Shown here in pieces: positions 1-8,117 of a stretch of 13,218 bases of DNA. The position numbers and the translations under genes were made by a program. The stretch lies in contig JBEAOO010000307.1 of assembly GCA_041164825.1 (NCBI GenBank), positions 1-13,218 of the forward strand, in the 5' to 3' direction. Each line of letters opens with the position of its first letter. Position 1 is the stretch's first letter. Below the pieces are notes generated by a model. The model searched no databases, had not been told where the DNA came from, and was given only the letters and a program-made list of their open reading frames with translations. The stretch comes from JBEAOO01 sp041164825 (lineage in GTDB: Bacteria; Pseudomonadota; Gammaproteobacteria; Burkholderiales; Burkholderiaceae_C).

Positions 1-1
1 A

Positions 2-496
2 CTGCAAACACAGCAGCGGCTGCGCGAGGGCTTGGTGGTCAAGGCACCATTCGATGGCGTCGTGGACCAATTGGCGCTCAAAGGCCCGCAAGAATTCATC
101 CCCGAAAACTCACCCCTGATCAGTCTGCGCAGGGACTCTGGCGGTCAGCCCTTGGAAATTGACATCCTGATGCCCTCTGACCGGGCCGTGTGGGTGCAGC
201 AAGGTATGGCATTCAGAGCCAGTGCCGCGGGGAACAACCCCGAAGACCACGGCTACGTGCGAGGCGCAGTGAGCTTCATCTCCAAATCGACGGAGATGAA
301 GGACGGTGCACGCGTGTTCCGACTCAGAGGGCGGATCGATGAATACCACCTGAAGAATCCGGGGGCCAAGGAGAGTTTTCTCCGCCCTGGCATGGGTTTG
401 CGAGTGGAAGTCATCACAGGAACTCGCAGCTTGCTCAACTACGTGATCGACCCCTTTGCCAAAACGCTCAGGGAGGCTGCCCGTGAACCCAATTGA
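2..496 (+). CDS. HlyD-family periplasmic adaptor / membrane-fusion protein (3' end only)
   Basis: This is the C-terminal 164 residues of a gene that enters from the left edge; the frame is open from base 2 with no stop before 496, so the start lies outside. The visible part begins in the lipoyl/barrel-sandwich hybrid region (VKAPFDGVV, typical of HlyD/MFP proteins). It continues through a beta-barrel-like stretch and ends with LRPGMGLRVEVITGTRSLLNYVIDP, resembling the 'RPGM.v.v.i.tG.rsll.YlldP' end of HlyD adaptors from type I secretion and peptide exporters. Family knowledge: such proteins sit in the inner membrane and span the periplasm, linking an ABC or other exporter to an outer-membrane channel. 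The cargo is not visible. The last 14 bases overlap the next gene's proposed GTG start, so the two are probably one transcription unit. An Alg44-like adaptor for polysaccharide export is a less likely alternative. Confidence 0.8.
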   Translation: MQTQQRLREGLVVKAPFDGVVDQLALKGPQEFIPENSPLISLRRDSGGQPLEIDILMPSDRAVWVQQGMAFRASAAGNNPEDHGYVRGAVSFISKSTEMKDGARVFRLRGRIDEYHLKNPGAKESFLRPGMGLRVEVITGTRSLLNYVIDPFAKTLREAAREPN

Positions 497-2603
497 GCTG
501 CGCGCCGCGCTTCCCGTTTCCGCATACCGCCTCCCCAAAAAGAAACGCCCAACCATGCCCTCCACAGTTTCGATGTCATCACTGCGCCGCCTCATGACTT
601 CGGGCATTCTGGGAGTGCTGTTTGCTCTGCCCTTGGCCCATGGCGAACATGGCCCTGCTGCACCAGCGACCACCCAGAACGGATGGAGCGAAGTCACGCT
701 CCAGTCCGGCCAGTTCGAAAGAAGCAGCACGCCTCAATGGGCACAACCGCTGCCCATTCCCACCCAAGGCCCAGAAGCACCGCTCTACCTGCCCCTGCAA
801 GAACAGCAGTTCCAGATTGACGAGAAGGCGGCACTGACGCGCTACTTCCACGTCGCTGTGGCGGGCACCGATGCAGCACGCCTGAAGAACGAAGGGCGCC
901 AAGCCTTGAGCTTCAACCCGGCCTTTGAACAATTGGCGCTGCACACGCTGACGGTGTGGCGAGCAGGCAAAGCGATCGATGTGCGGGACAGCACCACGCC
1001 GCGCTTCTTGAGCGCGGACGGCGCCCAGTCCACGGTGTACGGCGGCCAGGTGACCGTGCTGTTGGAGATCGCTGATTTCCGCGCCGGAGATCAGTTGGAA
1101 ATGGCCTGGAGCATCCGTGGCAACAACCCGGTGTTTGGCACGCATGTGTGGCAAAGCCTGACCTGGGCCGGCAATGTGCCCGTGTGGTCACGGCGCTTTT
1201 CAGTGCGCGCCCATGCGTCAGCGCGCATTCATGTGGACAGCCTGCTCAACGACAACTTGGCCGAGCGCACACAGGCGGCCGCCTTCAAGCGCACGGACAC
1301 GACGCGAGACGGCTGGCAATGGACCACCTTCGAAGGGCAGCGTCTGCCGGCGTTGAGCTACGAGGACAGCGCCGCCCCCGGGACCATCCAAAACAACCTG
1401 GTCTCACTGTCCAACTTCAAGGATTGGGGCGAGGCCACGGTCTGGGCACGGGGCCTGTTTGAAGGCCATGCGGAGCCGACGTCGCCTGCCTATCGCAGCC
1501 TGCTGGCCGAGGTGAAGCGGCAAGCGTCGCCCGCGGAGCAGGTGGCCTACGCCCTGCGCTGGGTGCAGCGAGAGATTCGGTATGCGTCCATCTCGCTGGG
1601 AGAAAACGCCTTTCGACCGACGCCGCCGGACGAGGTGCTGCAGCGCCGTTATGGTGATTGCAAAGACGTGGCCTTGCTGCTGACGCGCTTGCTGCAGGAC
1701 GCGGGCATCCCCACGCAGGCGGCCCTCATGAACACCGAGAACGGACCTTTGGTGCAGCGCCTGCAGGCCGTGCCTTGGTTCAACCACGCCGTGGCCGTGG
1801 CTTGGGTGGATGGCAAGCCCTATGCGCTCGACGGAACGCTGGCCGAGCAAACCCCTCGGCTGGAGCGCATGACTGCCTGGCACGCAGGCAGTGAGGTGTT
1901 GGTGGTGGCGGGCCCCCAGGCGGGCTTTCTGCGTGTGCCCTTGCCGAACCCCGCAGACGCCTTGGGGATCGAGCGGCATTCGCACCTGCTGATCCGCGCG
2001 GGCGACTTGCCCGCACGCTTGAGCGTGACCCTGGTGCTGACGGGGGCCGCCGCCGAGCAGCAGCGCCAGCAACTGCGCAGCGTTGAGCCCGAAAAGGTGA
2101 AGCAGGGGTTCTTGCGAGAATTGTCAAAGCTCTACCCCGGCATCATGTGGAGTGGTGAACCAGAAGCACAGGACGAGCCCGCCGACAACCGCATGACCCT
2201 GCGTGGACGCTTCGAGTTGCCCAACCCCTTGAAGCGCCACCCGAGCGGCAGCTGGCGCTACACCTACGCGCAGGATGAAATCAATGAGCGCCTGGTGCGC
2301 CTGCCCGGTGACCTGCGCAACGTGCCACTGGGCTTGTCGATGGACCCGCAGCGAGCCGTTGTCACCACCACGCTGGAATTGCCCGCAGGCGAACGCATCG
2401 ACGACGCGGCCTATGACGAGCACATCGACACGCCCTATTTCACGGCGCGCCTGCAGCGACAGCGCATCGCACCCAACAAGGTGACGGACCGCAGCGAGAT
2501 CACCATCATCCAGCCGCAGGTGCCCGCCGGCGACATTCGCACCTACAACGCGGCTGCGCTTCGGGTGCTCGATGCGGACACCGCGCTGCACGTGACGCGC
2601 TGA
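483..2603 (+). CDS. Exported DUF3857 / transglutaminase-like domain protein
   Basis: About 706 residues. I chose GTG 483 because GGGAGG (471-476) sits 6 bases upstream and the gene then overlaps the preceding stop by 14 bases. ATG 555 is the main alternative: it starts closer to the hydrophobic export segment (GILGVLFALPLA) but has a weaker ribosome binding site. After the signal comes a DUF3857-like beta-rich region (roughly residues 100-260), then a transglutaminase-like papain fold. The catalytic triad looks intact: Cys393 in YGDCKD, His435 in FNHAV and Asp450 in LDGT. The remaining ~250 residues resemble the beta-sandwich C-terminus of this family. Known members are periplasmic or surface proteins, mostly uncharacterised, that may act as proteases or amide-forming enzymes. 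Its place after a HlyD-type adaptor suggests a role in processing or anchoring an exported product, but that is inference. Confidence 0.85.
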   Translation: MNPIELRAALPVSAYRLPKKKRPTMPSTVSMSSLRRLMTSGILGVLFALPLAHGEHGPAAPATTQNGWSEVTLQSGQFERSSTPQWAQPLPIPTQGPEAPLYLPLQEQQFQIDEKAALTRYFHVAVAGTDAARLKNEGRQALSFNPAFEQLALHTLTVWRAGKAIDVRDSTTPRFLSADGAQSTVYGGQVTVLLEIADFRAGDQLEMAWSIRGNNPVFGTHVWQSLTWAGNVPVWSRRFSVRAHASARIHVDSLLNDNLAERTQAAAFKRTDTTRDGWQWTTFEGQRLPALSYEDSAAPGTIQNNLVSLSNFKDWGEATVWARGLFEGHAEPTSPAYRSLLAEVKRQASPAEQVAYALRWVQREIRYASISLGENAFRPTPPDEVLQRRYGDCKDVALLLTRLLQDAGIPTQAALMNTENGPLVQRLQAVPWFNHAVAVAWVDGKPYALDGTLAEQTPRLERMTAWHAGSEVLVVAGPQAGFLRVPLPNPADALGIERHSHLLIRAGDLPARLSVTLVLTGAAAEQQRQQLRSVEPEKVKQGFLRELSKLYPGIMWSGEPEAQDEPADNRMTLRGRFELPNPLKRHPSGSWRYTYAQDEINERLVRLPGDLRNVPLGLSMDPQRAVVTTTLELPAGERIDDAAYDEHIDTPYFTARLQRQRIAPNKVTDRSEITIIQPQVPAGDIRTYNAAALRVLDADTALHVTR

Positions 2604-2674
2604 ACCGCCTGCGCCTCGGTGCCCGGTGTAAGCGCAGCAGCAGCCCTCGCGCGTCACGTCGGCTTGATCCCGCT

Positions 2675-2714
2675 CAAGTCATCAAACCGTCATCGTTCCA
2701 TCATGGTTGGCTCA
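2675..2714 (+). promoter_or_regulatory. Putative tandem PhoB boxes upstream of ppk2
   Basis: Four 7-base elements at 2675-2681, 2686-2692, 2697-2703 and 2708-2714 recur at exactly 11 bases (7 plus a 4-base spacer). They read CAAGTCA, ACCGTCA, TCCATCA and TGGCTCA; all end in TCA and the first two carry GTCAT. This is the architecture of PhoB binding sites (consensus CTGTCAT repeated every 11 bp). The array ends 22 bases before the ppk2 start. The match weakens along the array, so only the first two repeats are convincing. The proximity to a polyphosphate kinase gene makes phosphate control plausible, but no binding is shown. Confidence 0.4.
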
Positions 2715-2736
2715 GCAACCCTGAACTCGACGCACG

Positions 2737-3942
2737 ATGGCCACTTCGAAACGCACCGCCGCCTCCGCCCGCCAGACCGCAGCCGCCCCGGGCGCCAAAG
2801 CCAAGCCCTCCGCGAAGCGCGCATCCGCCGACACCACCCGCCGCACCGAACTCGGTGACGTGGTGCCGCGCAAAACGGCCGAGGGCCGGCGCAACTTCAC
2901 GGCCCTCGCCGCCACCGACGCCGCGCAGGTGGTGCAGGCTGAGGTGGTGCGCGACCTGCTGGCGCATTCGGCCGCGGGCGACACGCCCAACGACGAGTTG
3001 CTCAAGCAGGTGCAGGCGCTGGTGGATGGCGCCGCGCCCGATGACGTGCGCGCCTTGCAACGCACCCTGGCCGCGCACCCGCGCCGCGCCGCCGCAACGC
3101 GCATCGACCCCGACCTGGAGCTCTCGGCCGGCTGGCGCGAGGGCGCCTACCCCTACAAAAACCTGCTCTCGCGCAAAAGCTACGAGCAGCAGAAGTACCG
3201 CCTGCAGGTGGAGCTGCTGAAGCTGCAGGCCTGGGTGAAGGACACCGGCCAGCGCGTGGTGATCATTTTTGAGGGGCGCGATGCGGCAGGCAAGGGCGGC
3301 ACCATCAAGCGCTTCATGGAGCACCTGAACCCGCGCGGCGCGCGCGTGGTGGCGCTGGAAAAACCGAGCGAGGTGGAGCGCGGCCAGTGGTACTTCCAGC
3401 GCTACATCCAGCACCTGCCCACGGCGGGTGAGATCGTGATGTTTGATCGCAGTTGGTACAACCGATCGGGCGTGGAGCGGGTGATGGGCTTTTGCTCGGA
3501 CCGCGAGTACGACGAGTTCCTGCGCCAGGCGCCGGAGTTTGAGCGCCAGCTGGTGCGCTCGGGCGTGCACCTGTTCAAGTTCTGGTTCTCGGTCAGCCGG
3601 GCCGAGCAGCGGCGCCGCTTCAAAGAGCGCAAGCTGCACCCGCTCAAGCAGTGGAAGCTGAGCCCGATCGACCTGGCCTCGCTCGACAAATGGGACGACT
3701 ACACGCTGGCCAAGGAGGCGATGTTTTTGCACTGCGACACCTCCGATGCGCCGTGGACCGTGATCAAGAGCGATTGCAAAAAACGCGCGCGGCTGAACTG
3801 CATGCGCTACGTGTTGCACCGCTTGCCCTATGGCAAGAAGGAGCTGCCGGCGATGGGCCCGGTGGACCCGCTGATCGTCGGCCGGCCCTCGCTGGTGCCC
3901 AGTGGCGCCGACGACCAACTGGCCAGCACCGCGGCGGGTTGA
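2737..3942 (+). CDS. ppk2: Polyphosphate kinase 2 (PPK2 family)
   Basis: 401 residues. PPK2 enzymes transfer phosphate between polyphosphate and nucleotides, usually making GTP or ATP from NDPs in the cytoplasm. The kinase core (about residues 130-370) shows Walker A GRDAAGKGG at 180-188, Walker B FDRSWYNR at 236-243, and the lid segment SRAEQRRRFKER at 287-298. These are diagnostic for a one-domain PPK2 of the class I type that phosphorylates nucleoside diphosphates; the exact nucleotide cannot be read from sequence. The first ~50 residues are a basic, low-complexity Ala/Lys/Arg tail, and residues ~50-125 form an extra probably helical segment, so the protein is longer than a bare core. ATG 2737 lacks an obvious Shine-Dalgarno, so the start is less certain than the gene. 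It is 133 bases from the upstream gene, with possible PhoB boxes in the gap. Confidence 0.93.
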   Translation: MATSKRTAASARQTAAAPGAKAKPSAKRASADTTRRTELGDVVPRKTAEGRRNFTALAATDAAQVVQAEVVRDLLAHSAAGDTPNDELLKQVQALVDGAAPDDVRALQRTLAAHPRRAAATRIDPDLELSAGWREGAYPYKNLLSRKSYEQQKYRLQVELLKLQAWVKDTGQRVVIIFEGRDAAGKGGTIKRFMEHLNPRGARVVALEKPSEVERGQWYFQRYIQHLPTAGEIVMFDRSWYNRSGVERVMGFCSDREYDEFLRQAPEFERQLVRSGVHLFKFWFSVSRAEQRRRFKERKLHPLKQWKLSPIDLASLDKWDDYTLAKEAMFLHCDTSDAPWTVIKSDCKKRARLNCMRYVLHRLPYGKKELPAMGPVDPLIVGRPSLVPSGADDQLASTAAG

Positions 3943-4127
3943 GCGGGGAAACCTGGTGCGGCACCGTCGGCATCCAGCCGGCCAGGTTGATGCAGCGCAA
4001 GCCGTGCAGAAATGCGGGAAAAAGCGGCTTCAGTCGGGTGCCAGAGCGGCCGAAACCCAATTGCTGCCCACTCGCTGCCCCACAGGCACAGCGGGCACTT
4101 CCCACCAGCTACTGATCGGAGACCTCG
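3943..4127. other. Intergenic stretch after ppk2
   Basis: This 185-base gap holds no convincing gene. One imperfect hairpin can be drawn just after the ppk2 stop: AACCTGG (3950-3956) pairs with CCAGGTT (3982-3988), with an inner CGGC/GCCG pair (3968-3971/3977-3980). It is not followed by a T-run, so terminator function is doubtful. A second weak pair is AAGCCG (3999-4004) with CGGCTT (4025-4030). No good promoter could be picked for the following two genes. Confidence 0.3.
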
Positions 4128-4343
4128 ATGGCCCTGCCCCCTCCCAACCACCCTTGCTGGACACGTGCTGCCAGCGGCGGCCTGTCCAAGCTCAAAACCA
4201 GCCACCTGGGCACGCAGCTGCTGTCCAAACGCATTGAGCGCAGCCCCGACCCGGTGCCGCAAAAGGCCGCCGAAGTGCTGGCCTTCTTCACCAAGTGGGA
4301 GCGCATCCTCCCGACCGAAATCAGCCAACTCACCAGCCTCTGA
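4128..4343 (+). CDS. Small hypothetical protein (71 aa) upstream of FIST-like gene
   Basis: ATG 4128 has GGAG about 6 bases upstream (in atcggagacctcgatg), and the frame closes with TGA at 4341-4343. That stop lies 11 bases before the next gene and overlaps its ribosome binding site, so the pair looks operonic and perhaps translationally coupled. The product is soluble-looking, has no signal or membrane segment, and is rich in Lys/Pro/Ser. Its C-terminal half (about residues 45-65, KAAEVLAFFTKWERILP) could form an amphipathic helix. I do not recognise the family and assign no function. The good ribosome binding site and tight spacing support it as a gene, but a chance ORF in the leader of the next gene is not excluded. 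Confidence 0.55.
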   Translation: MALPPPNHPCWTRAASGGLSKLKTSHLGTQLLSKRIERSPDPVPQKAAEVLAFFTKWERILPTEISQLTSL

Positions 4344-4354
4344 GGCCACACACC

Positions 4355-5338
4355 ATGAACCAACTGATGAGCATCTCGGCCGCGGCCGACCTGATCCGCA
4401 CCGGCGTGGCGCTGAGCCTGGCCGGCCCCGAATCGGCCCTCGACGCGCTGCCTGCCGGCGCCTGGATCGGCGGCACCATTCCCTACTTCATGGCCGAAGC
4501 GGGCGGCACGGTGTCGAACGAAGGCCAGGTCTTCGTCACCGCCTTGCCCGCTGAAGGCACGGTGAGCTTTGCCCACTACGGCGCCGACGCGCTGAAAAAC
4601 ATCGTCGGCCAAGGCCCCGACAACGGCTACACCGTGGCCATCGTGGCCGCTGGCAGCAGCGCCCACAAGCGCTTTGCCGAAGAGGCCGTCAACGACGCCG
4701 ACGCCTTTTTGAAGCCCACGGTGGGCTGGGTGGCCGGGGTGCATCTGTCCGACCTGGGCACGATCACGCCCAAGGTCTACGACGGCCGCAGCGGCGCCAA
4801 GTTTGAAGACGGCGTGGTGGTGGCCCACGTGGCACTGCCGGACGATCGCCTGGCCTCGGTCGAGATCATCAACATCTTCGAGCCCGATGCCGGCGACACG
4901 CTGCGCTTCACCGAGACCTCGTTCCAGGTGGGCGACTGCCTGGTGAATGGTGAGAAAGTGCAGTTGGCCAGCTACCTGGCCAGCCGCGGCGCGGCCGACG
5001 GCAAGCTGCCGCTGGTCGGCGACTTTGGCGGCGCGCACATCAATGTGTCGATCCAGTCGATTGACGCAGCCAAGGGCACGGTGGCGCTCTATGCCCCGGT
5101 GTTCACCGGTGTGGACTACCACCTGGCCCGCCCGATCGCCAACTACGGCGCCGAGTTCCGCGCGCGCTTGGGCGGCTACGACACGGCCGGCGTGGGCTTC
5201 TCGTGCAACTGCATCTTGAACTTCCTGTTCGGTGAGCTCGAAGGCCAGCACATCAGCGACCTGCAAGGCCCGGTCACGTTTGGCGAGATTGGCTACCAGC
5301 TGCTCAACCAGACGATGGTGGTGCTGCGCGTGCAATAA
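4355..5338 (+). CDS. FIST-like sensory domain protein (conserved hypothetical)
   Basis: 327 residues from ATG 4355, with GAGG at 4342-4345 as ribosome binding site. There is no signal peptide or membrane segment, so it is probably cytoplasmic. The C-terminal third resembles FIST_C domains: FSCNC (282-286) followed by TFGEIGYQLLNQT (308-320) parallels the family's 'FsC..R...GEi......NqT' ending. The N-terminal WIGGTIPYFMAEAGG (37-51) fits the 'G..S.GEi' part of FIST_N. Known FIST proteins are intracellular ligand sensors, thought to bind small molecules such as amino acids and often partnered with histidine kinases or c-di-GMP enzymes; none of those is next to it here. Cys284 and Cys286 form a close CxC pair that could bind metal or be redox-active. 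It may belong to an existing DUF family (possibly DUF6976), which I cannot confirm. The gene is secure; the FIST assignment is moderate. Confidence 0.8.
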   Translation: MNQLMSISAAADLIRTGVALSLAGPESALDALPAGAWIGGTIPYFMAEAGGTVSNEGQVFVTALPAEGTVSFAHYGADALKNIVGQGPDNGYTVAIVAAGSSAHKRFAEEAVNDADAFLKPTVGWVAGVHLSDLGTITPKVYDGRSGAKFEDGVVVAHVALPDDRLASVEIINIFEPDAGDTLRFTETSFQVGDCLVNGEKVQLASYLASRGAADGKLPLVGDFGGAHINVSIQSIDAAKGTVALYAPVFTGVDYHLARPIANYGAEFRARLGGYDTAGVGFSCNCILNFLFGELEGQHISDLQGPVTFGEIGYQLLNQTMVVLRVQ

Positions 5339-5356
5339 GCGCGGCGTGAGACCCCG

Positions 5357-5376
5357 GCGGGCCGGCACCGGCCCGC
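5357..5376 (+). terminator. GC-only hairpin after the FIST-like gene
   Basis: A perfect 9-bp inverted repeat, GCGGGCCGG (5357-5365) with CCGGCCCGC (5368-5376), lies 18 bases after the stop at 5338. It has almost no loop (in practice the inner pairs would open) and no T-run, so it is not a canonical intrinsic terminator. It may end transcription or protect the 3' end before the ahcY promoter. Confidence 0.4.
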
Positions 5377-5414
5377 GCGCAGCCCCGCGAGCCACACGGT
5401 TCTGCGGGGCTCGC

Positions 5415-5420
5415 TACAAT
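5415..5420 (+). promoter_or_regulatory. Putative -10 element for the ahcY riboswitch transcript
   Basis: TACAAT at 5415-5420 matches the sigma70 -10 consensus in five of six positions. It sits about 7-8 bases before the first paired base of the SAH riboswitch (5428), the distance expected for a transcription start there. No good -35 hexamer is visible at the right spacing, so a weak or extended promoter is implied. Confidence 0.5.
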
Positions 5421-5427
5421 GCCACCC

Positions 5428-5535
5428 ATCCGAGGAGCGCTGCGAGACGCCACGTCCCAGGCTCGGATACCGGTTCGGTCTGCAGGCAACGCCGCAAGCG
5501 TTCGCACCGCAGCCACCGGCAGCAACTGCGCTCAC
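5428..5535 (+). ncRNA. SAH riboswitch (S-adenosylhomocysteine aptamer) upstream of ahcY
   Basis: The leader carries the sequence and fold of the SAH riboswitch. P1 is ATCCGAG (5428-5434) with CTCGGAT (5462-5468), perfectly paired; the segments CCGAGGAGCGCTGC and CAGGCTCGG resemble the conserved core. A following three-part hairpin pairs CCGGT/ACCGG (5470-5474/5515-5519), CTGC/GCAG (5480-5483/5509-5512) and AACGC/GCGTT (5488-5492/5498-5502). GAGCGC (5435-5440) is exactly complementary to GCGCTC (5528-5533), giving the expected pseudoknot. Known role: SAH riboswitches bind SAH, discriminate against SAM, and turn on ahcY and methionine-cycle genes. That fits the ahcY and metF genes downstream. 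Confidence 0.93.
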
Positions 5536-5547
5536 CCCCGTGAAGCT

Positions 5548-5600
5548 GTCCGGTGCGGTGAGTCGCGAACCCTCTGTTCGTTTCCTGAGCCACGCCGGAC
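5548..5600 (+). promoter_or_regulatory. Possible expression-platform hairpin between riboswitch and ahcY
   Basis: GTCCGG (5548-5553) is perfectly complementary to CCGGAC (5595-5600), enclosing 41 bases with further partial pairing next to the stem. It lies between the 3' end of the aptamer and the ahcY ribosome binding site (GGAGAG, 5621-5626). It could take part in switching, but there is no T-run after it and no direct pairing to the ribosome binding site that I could find, so the mechanism is open. Confidence 0.3.
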
Positions 5601-5632
5601 AACCCCGTCTTTATCCAAACGGAGAGTTGCCC

Positions 5633-7063
<1,431 letters not shown>

Positions 7064-7082
7064 GTTGCGGCCACTGCGCGAC

Positions 7083-7158
7083 GCTCAGCTTGCCTGAGCG
7101 CCGCTCGCTACGCCGCGAAAGCGGGGCGCCCCAGTGCTTCTGACTGCACTGGCGCCCC
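7083..7158 (+). repeat. Two inverted repeats in the ahcY-tlyA gap
   Basis: The 188-base gap after ahcY holds two hairpins. The first pairs GCTCAG (7083-7088) with CTGAGC (7094-7099) across a 5-base loop. The second pairs GGGGCGCC...CAGTGC (7123-7137) with GCACTGGCGCCCC (7146-7158); it has a two-C bulge and an 8-base loop. Neither is followed by a T-run, so they may act as attenuators, as mRNA 3'-end stabilisers for ahcY, or as weak terminators. tlyA could then have its own promoter, but none is clear. Confidence 0.5.
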
Positions 7159-7251
7159 GACTGCGAAGGCGCTGCACCCGATGCAGCGTTCCCCGCCACC
7201 GTGGGCCCCTCATCGGGCGCGGTGGCTTTGGTTTTAGAAGAAAGCTACACA

Positions 7252-8061
7252 ATGCGCGCCGATCAAATCATGGTTCAACGGGGCCTGGTCCCCACCCGCT
7301 CAGCCGCCCAGCGCCTCATCGCCGGCGGTGGCCTGCGCTGGCTCAGCCCGCGCGGCTGGAAGGTGTTGACCAAGTCGGGCGAAGACCTGCCGGAAGACGC
7401 GCAGCTCGAAGTCACCAATGACGAAGAGCTGCGTTTTGTGTCGCGCGGTGGGTTGAAGCTCGAAGGCGCGGTGGCGCAATGTGCGATCGACGTGAGCGGC
7501 AAGACCTGCCTTGACGCCGGCCAAAGCACCGGCGGTTTCACCGACCTGCTGCTGCAGCAAGGTGCCGCCAAGGTGGTGGGCCTGGACGTGGGCCACGGCC
7601 AACTGCACCCGCGCCTGGCCGCCGATGAACGCGTGGTGGCGTACGAAGGCATCAACGCCCGCGACGTGACGGACACGGCCTTTGCGGCCGAACACGCCGA
7701 AGCCAGCTTCGACTTCATCACCGCCGATGTCTCGTTCATCTCGCTCACGCACGTGCTGCCCACGCTGTTCCGCTACATGGCGCCCAACGCCGATCTGCTG
7801 GTGCTGGTGAAGCCGCAGTTTGAGCTGCAGCCCGAGCACATCGGCAAGGGTGGCATCGTGAAAAACGCGTCCATGTTCAGCGAGGTGGAAACGCGCATTC
7901 GCCAGTGCTGCCGCGACCACGGCATGAAGGTGCACGCCTACTTCAAAAGCCCCGTCACTGGCGGCAACGGCAACACTGAGTTCTTCGTGTGGGCGCGCCA
8001 ACTGGACCTGGCCGCGGGCGACAAGCCCATCGCCGCGTCCACGCCCAAGAAGGCCGTCTGA
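7252..8061 (+). CDS. tlyA: TlyA-family rRNA (cytidine-2'-O)-methyltransferase
   Basis: 269 residues. ATG 7252 gives MRADQIMVQRG, the standard N-terminus of the family; the ribosome binding site is weak (AGAAG about 10 bases upstream). Residues 1-62 are an S4 RNA-binding domain, followed by SRGGLKL (64-70) and a Rossmann-type methyltransferase fold with SAM motif LDAGQSTGGFTD (87-98). Lys69, Asp154, Lys187 (VKPQFE) and Glu243 (GGNGNTEF) fit the K-D-K-E tetrad of ribose 2'-O-methyltransferases. Characterised TlyA proteins methylate cytidines in 16S and/or 23S rRNA and can influence sensitivity to capreomycin-type antibiotics; some have been annotated as haemolysins. The protein lies between ahcY and metF; as a SAM user it yields SAH, the AhcY substrate, though this link may be only genomic habit. 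Confidence 0.92.
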   Translation: MRADQIMVQRGLVPTRSAAQRLIAGGGLRWLSPRGWKVLTKSGEDLPEDAQLEVTNDEELRFVSRGGLKLEGAVAQCAIDVSGKTCLDAGQSTGGFTDLLLQQGAAKVVGLDVGHGQLHPRLAADERVVAYEGINARDVTDTAFAAEHAEASFDFITADVSFISLTHVLPTLFRYMAPNADLLVLVKPQFELQPEHIGKGGIVKNASMFSEVETRIRQCCRDHGMKVHAYFKSPVTGGNGNTEFFVWARQLDLAAGDKPIAASTPKKAV

Positions 8062-8117
8062 GGCCACCGCTACCGCCGACCGAGACCGTCCACCGAGACC
8101 GCGAACGCTGCACTGAC

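Noticed and set aside
2701..3918. A 405-codon open frame on the minus strand opposite ppk2
   Set aside because: It lies antisense to a clear PPK2 with Walker A and B motifs. Its own product is rich in His/Arg/Leu with no domain.
4109..5395. A 428-codon open frame on the minus strand opposite the FIST-like gene
   Set aside because: It shows shadow-type composition. The plus-strand frame has a good ribosome binding site and family-like motifs.
7223..7251. Promoter directly upstream of tlyA (TACACA just before the ATG)
   Set aside because: No matching -35 is present, and it would give an almost leaderless transcript; support is too weak to list.
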